64,000 bases of DNA. Source: AC-69 sp963751665 (GTDB lineage: Bacteria > Actinomycetota > UBA4738 > HRBIN12). The stretch covers positions 985,991 through 1,049,990 of the forward strand of contig CAVVVF010000001.1 in assembly GCA_963751665.1 (NCBI GenBank), given 5' to 3'. Of this stretch, positions 1-8,790 are shown one piece after another (position 1 is the first letter of the stretch; each line of letters begins with the position of its first letter). The position numbers were made by a program, and so were the translations under genes. The notes beneath the pieces are model-generated. The model was not told where the DNA came from, did not search any database, and saw nothing but the letters and a program-made list of their open reading frames with translations.

Positions 1-812
1 TCGCTCTCGCGATGCGATGCCGTGATCTCGCTCCCGTCGAGCAGGCGCCGCAGGTTCGAGGCCGACGCGGCCTGGCCCGGGTGGGGCCGGAGGTCCTGGA
101 GCCGACGGTCGAACGGCCGGTCGGTGCCGAGCGCGGCCTCGATCGTCATGGCCGCCGCGATGTCGGCGGCCTTGGTCAACGCCGACACCCGTTCGGCCGC
201 GAGGATCCCCACGGCCACCATCCCCTGCGTCCCGTTCACCAGAGCGAGGCCCTCCTTCGCCTGGAGGGAGAGCGGCGAGAGGCCCGCCGCGGCGATGGCT
301 TCGGCCGCCGCCACGGGCCGACCGTCCACCAGCACCTCGCCCCGGCCGACCAGCGGAAGCGCGAGGTGCGCGAGCGGCGCCAGGTCGCCCGAGGCCCCCA
401 GGGACCCCTGCTCCGGCACCACGGGAACGAGGTCGCGGTTCAGCATCTCGACCATGCGCGCGACGATCTCGACGCGAACGCCGGAGTGCCCGAGCGCCAG
501 GACGTGGGCCCGGAGGAACAGCATGGCCCGGGCCTCCTCCCGCGACAGCGGAGGCCCGACGGCCGCGGCATGCGAGCGGACGATGCCGAGCTGGAGCTCC
601 TCCGCCTGCTCCCGCGGGATGCGCACGTTGGCCAGGCTGCCGAATCCCGTCGTCACCCCGTACACGATCTCGCCGGCTTCGACCTTCGATTCCACGACGG
701 CGCGAGCGGCCCGCATGCGCTCGACCGCGTCCGGCGGGAGCTCCACCGGTTCGCCGCGCGCCACCGCGACGACGTCCTGGAGCGAGAGCCTCCCCCCGAC
801 CGCAACGGGCAC
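1..812 (-). CDS. hutH: Histidine ammonia-lyase, N-terminal part (runs off left edge)
   Basis: First step of histidine degradation: non-oxidative deamination of histidine to urocanate in the cytoplasm. About 270 residues are visible. The Ala-Ser-Gly triad that cyclises to the MIO electrophile lies at residues 140-142 in a GASGDLAPL context, almost exactly where the family has it, preceded by the conserved YGVTTGFG stretch. The GTG at 812 gives a normal N-terminus; a TTG lies further upstream. The C-terminal half is outside the window. hutU lies 1.9 kb away on the same strand, so this looks like a hut locus interrupted by two opposite-strand genes. Identity is firm, start moderately so. Confidence 0.93.
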   Translation of the reverse strand, partial: MPVAVGGRLSLQDVVAVARGEPVELPPDAVERMRAARAVVESKVEAGEIVYGVTTGFGSLANVRIPREQAEELQLGIVRSHAAAVGPPLSREEARAMLFLRAHVLALGHSGVRVEIVARMVEMLNRDLVPVVPEQGSLGASGDLAPLAHLALPLVGRGEVLVDGRPVAAAEAIAAAGLSPLSLQAKEGLALVNGTQGMVAVGILAAERVSALTKAADIAAAMTIEAALGTDRPFDRRLQDLRPHPGQAASASNLRRLLDGSEITASHRES

Positions 813-899
813 GGCGGCAAGGCTACGGGCGCGCCGCGTGCCCCACAAGCCCCGGGGTACAGTGGAGGGCAGCCCGCCACGAACGAGGAGCCTGTTCCG

Positions 900-1412
900 T
901 TGTCCGACCCCGTGGGCCCCTACGACACGCTGGACCCCGAGGGCCTGCTCCGGGCCGATCCGTCCGATGGGCCGGCGGGGGCCGACAACCGGCCGCACGA
1001 GCCGTCGGCGGTCCGCGCCCTCCTGCGTGGCCTGGCCAAGCGGTGCCCCAGGTGCGGCGAGCGGGACCTGTTCGTCCACTGGCTGAAGATCCGGGACCGT
1101 TGTCCCCGGTGCAAGCTCCGGCTGGAACGCGAGGAGGGTGGCTTCCTCGGCGCCATGACGGTCAACTACTCGGTCACCACCCTGGCCTGGGCGGCCTTCC
1201 TGGTGATCTGGCTCATCGTCGACCTGCCGCGGGTCCGCGTCGTGCCGCTCACGGTCGCGTCGGTCCTCCTCGTGGGGGTCTTCCCGCTCGCCTTCTACCC
1301 GTTCTCCAAGACCATCTGGGCGGCCGTCGACTACCTGGTCTTCCGGTCCAGTCCCGACTACGCCTCGGAGGATGCGGCCGACCGGGCTCCCGGAAACGGC
1401 GGCCGGTACTGA
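900..1412 (+). CDS. DUF983 zinc-ribbon membrane protein
   Basis: A 170-residue protein with an acidic N-terminal tail of about 35 residues, two CPRC knuckles (CPRCGERDLF, then CPRCKLRL) and two hydrophobic segments, the architecture of DUF983 proteins. These are small membrane proteins of unknown function, often found near cytochrome oxidase genes in proteobacteria. TTG 900 is chosen because GAGGAG (884-889) precedes it at suitable spacing; an in-frame GTG at 912 is the alternative. It is transcribed away from hutH. No role in histidine metabolism can be inferred. Confidence 0.85.
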   Translation: MSDPVGPYDTLDPEGLLRADPSDGPAGADNRPHEPSAVRALLRGLAKRCPRCGERDLFVHWLKIRDRCPRCKLRLEREEGGFLGAMTVNYSVTTLAWAAFLVIWLIVDLPRVRVVPLTVASVLLVGVFPLAFYPFSKTIWAAVDYLVFRSSPDYASEDAADRAPGNGGRY

Positions 1413-1445
1413 GCGGCTAGTGAGGAGATTAAACCAATAATACCC

Positions 1446-1505
1446 TAGGGAATTAGGCGAATAATTGCCTATTCCCCTTATCTCCTAGTGAATTCATGCT
1501 ACAAT
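1446..1505 (+). promoter_or_regulatory. Inverted repeat and -10 element ahead of fic
   Basis: This AT-rich island stands out from its surroundings. An imperfect inverted repeat (AGGGAATTAGGC, spacer GAATAATT, then GCCTATTCCCCT) covers about 1447-1478, and a good -10 hexamer TACAAT lies at 1500-1505, 8 nt before ATG 1514. The arrangement suggests a repressor-type operator upstream of a leaderless promoter. CTAGTGA also occurs twice, at about 1418 and 1485. The binding protein is not known. Confidence 0.5.
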
Positions 1506-1513
1506 CCCTCATC

Positions 1514-2683
1514 ATGCTTCTCCCCTATGACCCTTCCGCAGTTCAAGACCTGGCAGATGAGCTAGACCGCTGGAAGACCCGGCTCGACTACCGAGGTCCC
1601 CTTCCTCGCGCCTGGGCGGGCCGCTTGCGGCGTGACCTGGAAGCGGAGGCCATCGCTGCCTCGACATCCATGGAAGGGGTTCCAGTTACGGTCGAGGAGG
1701 TCCGGCGGATCCTCGTCGGGGACATACCTCCGAAGGTGAAAGAGGAGGACGCGGCCCTCGTCCGAGGGTATCGCGACGCGATGAGCTTCGTCCTTCGTCG
1801 AGCTGACGACTCGGCATTCAGATGGGACCGAGAACTCCTCGTCGGTCTCCACGACCGGATCATGGGGGGCAATTGGGCAGCCGGTGCAGGACGATTCCGA
1901 ACGGATTCCGCTTACGTCGTGGACAACCGGACGGGCGAACTCGTCTTTCAGCCACCTCAGTCCGAAGATGTGCCCCACCTCGTCGACGACGCGTGCTCCC
2001 GTACGGAGGAAGGTCATGCCCACCCGGCCATGGGAGCTGCCTGGATCCACGTTGCGATCGCCGCGATCCATCCGTTTCGCGATGGGAACGGCCGCGCTTC
2101 CCGAGTCGTCGCCTCGCTGGCGATGTACAGAGGAGGTTTCAAGCTCCCCGAATTCACGTCCCTGGAAGAGTGGTGGGGACGGCACCTCTCCGAGTACTAC
2201 TCGGCCTTTCGTTGCCTCGGGGAGAGCTTCGACCCCACTGCCGACGTCACACCCTTCATTGAGGCCCACATGCAGGCTCAGGTCTCCCAAGTACGCGCCC
2301 TCGACCTCAGAGAGCGGGTTCAGCAGCGGATCTGGACGGCAGTCGAAGAGGCAGTCGAGGCCGCCGGGCTCGAATCGCGAGTTGCAAATGCAGTCTGGGA
2401 CGCCTTCTTCGGTCGGGAGGTGACGCCTCGCTACTACCGCCCCCTTGCCGACGTGAGCCAAGCGACGGCGACGACCGACCTCGCCGCGGCTGTGGCTGCC
2501 GGTCTCATTCGGCCGGAAGGCAAGGCTCGATCGCGCAGATACCTTGCTGGTAACAGCCTTTACCCCATGATCGGCTCAGCACTTGGACTGCAAGTTAACG
2601 AATCTGGCGATGCGGCAAGAGCGGCCATCATCGGGGAACTGACCAAGCGGGTCGGGTCGGAGAGGGCTGAACGAGGCCGCTAA
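1514..2683 (+). CDS. Fic family protein (predicted AMP transferase)
   Basis: Fic proteins transfer AMP or related groups from nucleotides onto target proteins. The catalytic motif HPFRDGNGRASR starts near residue 186, with the His, Asp and Asn/Arg set intact. An N-terminal STSMEG segment near residues 49-55 fits the inhibitory (S/T)xxxE(G/N) helix of autoinhibited class II Fic enzymes. A winged-helix-like C-terminal region follows. ATG 1514 is preferred over in-frame ATG 1496, because the -10 TACAAT would lie inside the longer version and no ribosome site precedes either. GC is visibly lower than in neighbours, and the gene sits between hutH and hutU, which suggests acquisition. No antitoxin partner is seen. 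Confidence 0.9.
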   Translation: MLLPYDPSAVQDLADELDRWKTRLDYRGPLPRAWAGRLRRDLEAEAIAASTSMEGVPVTVEEVRRILVGDIPPKVKEEDAALVRGYRDAMSFVLRRADDSAFRWDRELLVGLHDRIMGGNWAAGAGRFRTDSAYVVDNRTGELVFQPPQSEDVPHLVDDACSRTEEGHAHPAMGAAWIHVAIAAIHPFRDGNGRASRVVASLAMYRGGFKLPEFTSLEEWWGRHLSEYYSAFRCLGESFDPTADVTPFIEAHMQAQVSQVRALDLRERVQQRIWTAVEEAVEAAGLESRVANAVWDAFFGREVTPRYYRPLADVSQATATTDLAAAVAAGLIRPEGKARSRRYLAGNSLYPMIGSALGLQVNESGDAARAAIIGELTKRVGSERAERGR

Positions 2684-2690
2684 CCGAGGC

Positions 2691-4343
2691 TCACTCCAGC
2701 CAGGGCAGGCGAACCCCCCGCTCCCTCGCGACGTCCAGGGCCCGCTCGTAGCCCGCGTCGGCGTGCCGCACCACGCCCATCCCCGGATCGCTCGTCAGCA
2801 CCCGCTCCAGGCGCGCCGCCGACTCCGGCGTCCCGTCGGCCACCACGACCATCCCGGCGTGGATGGAGTACCCGATGCCCACGCCCCCGCCGTGGTGGAC
2901 GCTCACCCAGTGGGCGCCGGCCGCCGTGTTCACCAGAGCGTTCAGGATCGGCCAGTCGGCGATGGCATCGGAGCCGTCCCGCATCCCCTCGGTCTCCCGG
3001 TACGGGCTGGCCACGCTGCCAGCGTCGAGGTGGTCGCGGCCGATCACGATCGGCGCCGCCACCTCGCCGCTCGCCACCATCTGGTTGAACCGCAGGCCCG
3101 CCTGGGCCCGCTCGCCGTAGCCGAGCCAGCAGATCCGGGCCGGCAGTCCCTGGAACGCCACACGGTCCTCCGCCATCCGGAGCCACCGCTGGAGCCGGTC
3201 GTTCCCCGGGAACAGCTCCGCCACCGCCCGGTCCGTCTTCAGGATGTCCTCCGGATCACCCGACAGCGCCGCCCACCGGAACGGGCCCTTGCCCTCGCAG
3301 AACATCGGCCGGACGAACGCCGGCACGAACCCCGGGTAGTCGAAGGCCCGGGCGAACCCGCCGGCCTTCGCTCCCGCCCGGAGGTTGTTGCCGTAGTCGA
3401 AGACCACCGCCCCCGCATCCATGAACCCCAGCATGGCCTCGCAGTGGCGGGCCATCGAATCGAGGGCCCGCTTCTGGTACTCGTCGGGATCGGACGCGCG
3501 AAGCTCGGCGGCCTGCTCCACCGACAACCCCGCCGGGACATAGCCGCCCAACGGGTCGTGGGCGGAGGTCTGGTCGGTCACGACCTCAGGTGCGAAGCCT
3601 CGGGCCAGGAGCTCCGGGAGGGCGTCGGCGCAGTTGCCGAGGAGCCCGATCGAGACCGCCTCGCCGTTCGCGCGAGCCTCCTCGGCCCACGCCACGGCCT
3701 GGTCCAGGTCGTCGGTCTCCCGGTCGAGGTAACGGGTCTTGATCCGGCGCTCGATGCGCGAGGGGTCGACCTCCACGCACAGCGCAACGCCTTCGTTCAT
3801 CGTCACGGCGAGCGGCTGCGCGCCGCCCATGCCGCCCAGCCCACCGGTCAACGTGATGGTCCCCTTCAGCGTCCCGCCGAACCGCTGCGCCGCGGCCTCG
3901 GCCAGGGTCTCGAACGTTCCCTGGAGGATCCCCTGCGTGCCGATGTAGATCCACGATCCCGCGGTCATCTGGCCGTACATGGTGAGCCCGGCGTGCTCCA
4001 GCTCCCGGAACGTCTCCCAGTTGGCCCACTTCGGCACGAGCATGGAGTTGGAGATCAGCACGCGCGGAGCCATCTCGTGGGTCCGGAACACGGCGACGGG
4101 CTTGCCCGACTGCACGAGGAGTGTCTCGTCGTCGCCCAATCCCCGGAGCGCCTTCACGATGGCGTCGTAGCACTCCCAGTTCCGGGCGGCCTTGCCCGTC
4201 CCTCCGTACACCACCAGGTCCTGCGGCCGCTCGGCCACGTCGGGGTCGAGGTTGTTCATCAGCATGCGGAGCGCCGCCTCTTGCGGCCACGCCCTGCACG
4301 AGAGTGTCGAACCGCGGGGAGCCCTGATCTCGCGAGCGCCCAA
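2691..4343 (-). CDS. hutU: Urocanate hydratase
   Basis: Second step of histidine degradation: hydrates urocanate to imidazolonepropionate using tightly bound NAD+. The 550-residue length is normal for urocanase. Characteristic blocks are present: PRGSTLSCRAWPQEAALRM near the N-terminus, the VVYGGTGKAARNW block, the glycine-rich GGLGGMGGAQPLA nucleotide loop, and the C-terminal WVSVHHGGGVGIGYS block. The start is TTG 4343, with AAGGAGG about 9 nt upstream. It ends 7 bp past the fic stop, convergent with it. No hutI is visible in the window. Confidence 0.97.
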   Translation of the reverse strand: MGAREIRAPRGSTLSCRAWPQEAALRMLMNNLDPDVAERPQDLVVYGGTGKAARNWECYDAIVKALRGLGDDETLLVQSGKPVAVFRTHEMAPRVLISNSMLVPKWANWETFRELEHAGLTMYGQMTAGSWIYIGTQGILQGTFETLAEAAAQRFGGTLKGTITLTGGLGGMGGAQPLAVTMNEGVALCVEVDPSRIERRIKTRYLDRETDDLDQAVAWAEEARANGEAVSIGLLGNCADALPELLARGFAPEVVTDQTSAHDPLGGYVPAGLSVEQAAELRASDPDEYQKRALDSMARHCEAMLGFMDAGAVVFDYGNNLRAGAKAGGFARAFDYPGFVPAFVRPMFCEGKGPFRWAALSGDPEDILKTDRAVAELFPGNDRLQRWLRMAEDRVAFQGLPARICWLGYGERAQAGLRFNQMVASGEVAAPIVIGRDHLDAGSVASPYRETEGMRDGSDAIADWPILNALVNTAAGAHWVSVHHGGGVGIGYSIHAGMVVVADGTPESAARLERVLTSDPGMGVVRHADAGYERALDVARERGVRLPWLE

Positions 4344-4427
4344 GCGCCCTCGCCTCCTTGCGTCGCTCCCGGGATGATAGTTGCCCGGCTCCGGCAGGAG
4401 ATGCTCGGGCGAGCAAGCCGGCCCGCG

Positions 4428-5387
4428 CTACGTCGTGCGGCGGTCCACGGCCCAGGAGGACCCGGGCGTTCCCTTCGTGAACGTCTTCATCTCGGTGGCG
4501 ATGGCGACGGCCTGCGCGTAGTGCTCGAACTTCCGGTGGGCGGTCGAGGCGATGCCGATGGACAGGGATAGGAAGGGGAACCGCTGGGTCTCTCCCCGGC
4601 GGTTGACCACCTCGATGAAGCCGCGTTCGCGGTCCTCCGGGTCGTACAGGCCCGGTACATCCCGCTCGAACGTCTCCACGATCCGCTCGGCGATGGGCGT
4701 GGCGTGGTCCGCGTGGCACACCACGACGAAGTCGTCACCGCCGACGTGGCCGACGAAGATGTCCATCCCTCCGATCGCGAGCGAGAGTTCCTGGATCAGC
4801 CGAGCGGTGTGCTGGATGGCCTCGTCGCCGCGGGTAAAGCCGTAGTGGTCGTTGTAGGCCTTGAAGTGGTCGAGGTCCGCGTACAGGATGGCGAACAGGT
4901 CCTCGCTGGCCAGCCGCTTCTCGATCTCCTCCTCGATGCGGATGTTCCCCGGCAGTCCGGTGAGTGGCGACTGCGCCCGCATCTCCCTGGCCCGCCTGAG
5001 CACGCCGCGGATCCGGGCCAGGAGCTCGGGCGTGTCGAACGGCTTGACGATGTAATCGTCGGCCCCAACGGAGAAGCCCTCGAGCTTGTCCGCCGAGAGC
5101 CCTCGGGCGGTCAGCAGGATGACGCTCACAGTGGCGGTCCGCCCGTCCAGACGCAGCCGCCGCGTGAGCTCGTACCCGTCCATGTTCGGCATCATCACGT
5201 CGGCAAGGATGAGGTCGGGGCAGCCCTGGCGGACGATCTCGAGTGCCTTCTCGCCGTCCGACGCCGTCCGGACCTCGTACCCGGCCGCCCGGAGCTCGAT
5301 CTCGAGCAGCCGGGCGATGAAGGGGTCGTCGTCGACCACCAGGATCGATTCGCCGGAAGGGGTCTCCGGCCCGGGAAGGCCGGGCAT
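4428..5387 (-). CDS. Response regulator with GGDDF-type diguanylate-cyclase-like domain
   Basis: A 319-residue protein. An N-terminal receiver domain (ILVVDDDPF, phosphoacceptor in LILADVMMPNMDGYE, signature Lys in DDYIVKPFD) leads through a PLTGLPGN linker into a GGDEF-fold domain. The signature loop reads VGHVGGDDF, not GG(D/E)EF, so cyclase activity is doubtful and the domain may act as a sensor or binding module. ATG 5387 places the receiver 13 residues in; GTG 5420 is an alternative. The next gene upstream is a paralogue of the same architecture. No partner kinase is adjacent. Confidence 0.88.
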   Translation of the reverse strand: MPGLPGPETPSGESILVVDDDPFIARLLEIELRAAGYEVRTASDGEKALEIVRQGCPDLILADVMMPNMDGYELTRRLRLDGRTATVSVILLTARGLSADKLEGFSVGADDYIVKPFDTPELLARIRGVLRRAREMRAQSPLTGLPGNIRIEEEIEKRLASEDLFAILYADLDHFKAYNDHYGFTRGDEAIQHTARLIQELSLAIGGMDIFVGHVGGDDFVVVCHADHATPIAERIVETFERDVPGLYDPEDRERGFIEVVNRRGETQRFPFLSLSIGIASTAHRKFEHYAQAVAIATEMKTFTKGTPGSSWAVDRRTT

Positions 5388-5458
5388 CGGAGCGGCCAAC
5401 GTCCAGGTTTCGGTCTCCACCTGATGCCAATCGGCATGGGAGACGGACCGGTAAAGCG

Positions 5459-6421
5459 CTACCCGCCCCCCATCCCGCGGCGATCGAGGGTGTAGGAGGA
5501 CCCGGGGGTCCGTTTGGTGTAGTTCTTGAGCTCGGTCGCCACCTGGACCGCCTCGGCCCGGTGGGAGAAGCGGCGGCCGGCCGTGGTGGCGATCCCGATA
5601 GAGATGGACACGAAGGGGAACCGCTGCCGTTTGCCCTGGCGATCCTCCGCCTCGACGAAGCCACGGGCCACGTCCTCCGGCTCGTAGAGCGTCGGGGACA
5701 GCTCGTCGAACCGGCGGATCACCTCTTCCGCGATGGCCGTGGCGTGCTCCGGGGACGTCACCACGACGAAGTCGTCTCCACCGATGTGCCCGACGAAGGT
5801 CGCCGAGCTGCCCACCCCCTTCGCCGTGTCCCGGATCACCCGGGCCGTCGCCTTGAGCGCCTCGTCCCCCCGGACGAACCCGTAGCGGTCGCTGTAGGCC
5901 TTGAAGTTGTCGAGGTCGAGGTACAGGAGCGCGAAATCGAGGCCGTGGGCGATCCGGGCCTCGATCTCGTCCTCGATCCGGATGTTCCCCGGGAGCCCGG
6001 TGAGCGGCGACACCGAACGCATGTACTCGGCCCGCCGGAGCACCCCCCGGATCCGGGCCAGGAGCTCGTCGGCGTCGTACGGCTTGACGATGTAGTCGTC
6101 CGCCCCCGCGGTGAGGCCCTCGAGCTTGTCGGCGGCCACTCCCCGCGCGGTGAGCATGATGATGCTCACGGCCTCGGTCCTGGGATCCTCCCGGAGCCGC
6201 CGGGTCATCTCGTACCCGTCCATGTTCGGCATCATCACGTCGGCCAGAACAAGGTCGGGACATCGCTCGAACGAGGCGTCCAGGGCCTCCACGCCGTCGG
6301 AGGCGATCCGCACCTCGTACCCGGCCCCGGCGAGCTCGGCCTTGAGGAGGCGGGCGATTAACTCGTCGTCCTCCACCACGAGGATCGACTCCCGCGCGGA
6401 TGGTTGGGGTTCGTCGTTCAC
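5459..6421 (-). CDS. Response regulator with GGDDF-type domain (tandem paralogue)
   Basis: A 320-residue paralogue of the downstream gene, with the same order: receiver (ILVVEDDEL, VLADVMMPNMDGYE, DDYIVKPYD), PLTGLPGN linker, GGDEF-fold domain with VGHIGGDDF. The two share long blocks almost residue for residue, including the C-terminal TPGSS region, so this is a tandem duplication. The chosen start is GTG 6421, which matches the paralogue's N-terminus; a longer frame opens at 6487. The two genes are separated by about 70 bp and are probably co-transcribed. Both copies have Asp in place of the second acidic Glu of the signature. Confidence 0.87.
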   Translation of the reverse strand: MNDEPQPSARESILVVEDDELIARLLKAELAGAGYEVRIASDGVEALDASFERCPDLVLADVMMPNMDGYEMTRRLREDPRTEAVSIIMLTARGVAADKLEGLTAGADDYIVKPYDADELLARIRGVLRRAEYMRSVSPLTGLPGNIRIEDEIEARIAHGLDFALLYLDLDNFKAYSDRYGFVRGDEALKATARVIRDTAKGVGSSATFVGHIGGDDFVVVTSPEHATAIAEEVIRRFDELSPTLYEPEDVARGFVEAEDRQGKRQRFPFVSISIGIATTAGRRFSHRAEAVQVATELKNYTKRTPGSSYTLDRRGMGGG

Positions 6422-6524
6422 TGGCGGCCTCGGCGAGGGTACCCGTCCACCGTATGGTCGGGACGGGGCGGCGCGAGTAAAGCACAATAGGGGCCAGGAT
6501 CACCTGGAACAGGGGGTTGGCGCG

Positions 6525-7898
6525 GTGCAGGTGCTCGAGTCGTTCCTGGATGCCATGGGCAACACCCCCCTGGTCCGGCTCCACAAGGTGGTGCGGGGGG
6601 TCCGTCCGGCCATCCTGGCCAAGCTCGAGATGCTGAACCCCGGCGGGAGCGTGAAGGACCGGATCGGCCTTCGCATGATCGAGGCCGCCGAGCGGGCCGG
6701 GCTCCTTCGGGCGGGCGGCACGATCGTCGAGCCGACCTCGGGCAACACCGGCCACGGCCTGGCCATCGCCGCCGCCATCAGGGGCTACAAGTGCATCTTC
6801 GTGATGCCGGACAAGATGAGCCAGGAGAAGGTGGCGCTCCTTCGGGCATACGGCGCCGAGGTGGTCATCACGCCGACCGCCGTCGCGCCGGAGTCGCCCG
6901 AGTCCTACTACCGGGTGGCCGACCGGCTGACCGAGGAGATCCCGGGGGCGTTTCAGCCCAACCAGTACTTCAACCAGGAGAACCCCAAAGCCCACTACGA
7001 GACCACGGGCCCGGAGATCTGGGAGCAGACCGGCGGCGCCATCGACGTGTTGGTGGCGGGGGTGGGCACCGGCGGCACGATCACCGGCGCCGCCCATTAC
7101 CTGAAGGAGCGGAAGCCCGGCCTCACGGTGGTGGGCGCTGACCCCGAGGGGTCGCTGTACTCGGGCGACACGCCGAGGCCGTACCTGGTGGAGGGGATCG
7201 GCGAGGACTTCTGGCCGGAGACCTTCGACCCGTCGGTCGTGGACCGGTGGGTGCGGGTCTCCGACGCCGATTCGTTCCGCCTGGCCCGGGCGGTGACCCG
7301 GCAGGAGGGCATCCTGGTGGGGGGCTCCTCCGGGACGGCGCTGTACGCGGCGCTCGAGGTGGCGCGGGAGCTGGACGAGTCGAAGACGATCGTCGTCATC
7401 TTCCCCGACACCGGCCGCAACTACCTGTCGAAGCTCTACTCGGACTCCTGGCTGCTCCAGTACGGGATGCTCGAGCGCCCCGAGGTCGTGCGGGTGGAGG
7501 AGGTCGTGTCGGCCAAGCACGGCGATCTCCCGACGGTGGTGACGGTGAGCGCCCACGACAAGGTGCGCCAGGCCATCGACGCGCTCCAGGAATACGGGAT
7601 CTCGCAGGCCCCCGTGGTGCGCGAGCCGTCGCTCGACGTGACCCAGTTCGTCGGATCGATCCAGGAGCGGGCCCTCCTGGACCGCATCTTCCGCGACCCC
7701 GACGCCCTCCAGGCCGACGTGGCCGAGGTCATGGGCCCCCCGATCCCCATGGTCGAGTACGACGAGCCCATCGAGGTGGCCTTCGTCGAGCTCCAGCGGG
7801 AGCCGGCCGTCCTCGTGGCCAAGGCCGGCCAGGTCCTGGGGGTCCTGACCCGGAGCGACCTCCTCGAGTTCCTGGCCCACCGACAGCGGACCCCGTAG
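6525..7898 (+). CDS. cbs: Cystathionine beta-synthase
   Basis: PLP enzyme that condenses serine (or O-acetylserine) with homocysteine to give cystathionine. Residues 1 to about 320 are the fold-type II core: NPGGSVKDR with the PLP lysine at about 44, the TSGNTGHGLA loop, and GVGTGGTITG for phosphate binding. A C-terminal pair of CBS repeats, about residues 330-457, matches regulated bacterial and eukaryotic enzymes. GTG 6525 follows an AGGGGG ribosome site. It leads a tight operon with a DUF429 gene and a cystathionine gamma-synthase/lyase, so the full transsulfuration pair is present. Confidence 0.94.
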   Translation: MQVLESFLDAMGNTPLVRLHKVVRGVRPAILAKLEMLNPGGSVKDRIGLRMIEAAERAGLLRAGGTIVEPTSGNTGHGLAIAAAIRGYKCIFVMPDKMSQEKVALLRAYGAEVVITPTAVAPESPESYYRVADRLTEEIPGAFQPNQYFNQENPKAHYETTGPEIWEQTGGAIDVLVAGVGTGGTITGAAHYLKERKPGLTVVGADPEGSLYSGDTPRPYLVEGIGEDFWPETFDPSVVDRWVRVSDADSFRLARAVTRQEGILVGGSSGTALYAALEVARELDESKTIVVIFPDTGRNYLSKLYSDSWLLQYGMLERPEVVRVEEVVSAKHGDLPTVVTVSAHDKVRQAIDALQEYGISQAPVVREPSLDVTQFVGSIQERALLDRIFRDPDALQADVAEVMGPPIPMVEYDEPIEVAFVELQREPAVLVAKAGQVLGVLTRSDLLEFLAHRQRTP

Positions 7899-7914
7899 GG
7901 ACGAAGCGACAGGC

Positions 7915-8790
7915 GTGCGCTCGCTCGGGATCGATGTCGGCGCGAAGCGCAAGGGGCTGGACGCCGTCCTGCTCGACGAGACCATGGTCCCGTCCGAGGC
8001 CAGGCGTCACGCCGGGGTGGAGGAGATCGCGGAGCTCATCAGGCTTGTCCGACCGGACGTGGTGGCCATCGACTCCCCGCCGGCGTGGGGACGAAGCTCG
8101 GGCGGGTCGCGGCTCACCGAGCGGGAGATCCGCCGGTTCGGCATCCAGTCGTTCGGGACCCCCTCGGACCAGAGGAAGGCGAGCAGCGCCTTCTACGACT
8201 GGATGCGCGCGGGCTTCGAGGTGTTCGAGGCGGCGGCGCTGGAGGGATTCGCCCGCTACGGGAGCGGCTCGGTCCAGGGCAAGGCCATCGAGGTGTTCCC
8301 GCACGCGACCGCCGTGGTGCTGGCCGGGTGCCTGCCGCCCAGGGGCCTGTCGAAAGGGCGGGCCAAACGCGAGTGGCGACGAGGCGTGCTCCGAGCCCAT
8401 GGAGTGGAGACGGAGAACCTGCCTTCGGCGGATCAGGTGGATGCGGCGCTGGCCGCGCTCACCGGACTGTACGCGCTCGGCGGCAGGTGCTTCGCGCCGG
8501 GCGACCCGCTCGAGGGCGTGATCGTCCTGCCGGCGGCGACACTTCCTCCGCCGCCCTACCCGCGATGCCGGCAGGCGGAGCGCTCTCGGCGACCCGACCA
8601 GCTGGTCTTCCACGGATTGGCCCGGTGCGGCTGCGGCCAGCCCGATTGCACTTCCTCGACATCGAGGGAGTTCGCGCCGGGTCACGACGCGAAGCGGAAG
8701 TCGCTGCTGTGGAGCCTGGCCCGCTCGGGCCAGGACGCCGTCGACGAGCTCAGGAGGCGAGGATGGGAGGTTCCTCCGGAGATGCGATGA
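7915..8790 (+). CDS. DUF429 family protein with C-terminal Cys/His module
   Basis: A 291-residue protein. The N-terminal LGIDVGAKRKGLD and VVAIDSPPAW segments match the DUF429 (RNase H-like, predicted nuclease) fold, with acidic residues in place. After about residue 240 comes CGCGQPDC and then FAPGHDAKRKSLLW, a short Cys-rich GHDAK module that looks like a separate metal-binding tail. It begins 16 bp after cbs and overlaps the next PLP gene by 4 bp (ATGA), so it is translationally coupled inside a transsulfuration operon. The metabolic link is unknown. Confidence 0.8.
   Translation: MRSLGIDVGAKRKGLDAVLLDETMVPSEARRHAGVEEIAELIRLVRPDVVAIDSPPAWGRSSGGSRLTEREIRRFGIQSFGTPSDQRKASSAFYDWMRAGFEVFEAAALEGFARYGSGSVQGKAIEVFPHATAVVLAGCLPPRGLSKGRAKREWRRGVLRAHGVETENLPSADQVDAALAALTGLYALGGRCFAPGDPLEGVIVLPAATLPPPPYPRCRQAERSRRPDQLVFHGLARCGCGQPDCTSSTSREFAPGHDAKRKSLLWSLARSGQDAVDELRRRGWEVPPEMR

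Noticed and set aside
12..899. Plus-strand frame ahead of the DUF983 gene
   Set aside because: It is the antisense of hutH. The DUF983 protein is explained by TTG 900 with its own ribosome site.
2763..4571. A 602-codon plus-strand frame over hutU
   Set aside because: Arg/His/Pro/Gly-rich composition without any family motif; it is the mirror of a clear urocanase gene.
4428..7985. A 1,185-codon open frame on the minus strand
   Set aside because: Only its last third is real (the first GGDDF response regulator). The rest is the antisense of cbs and an off-frame reading of the paralogue; high GC keeps stops rare.
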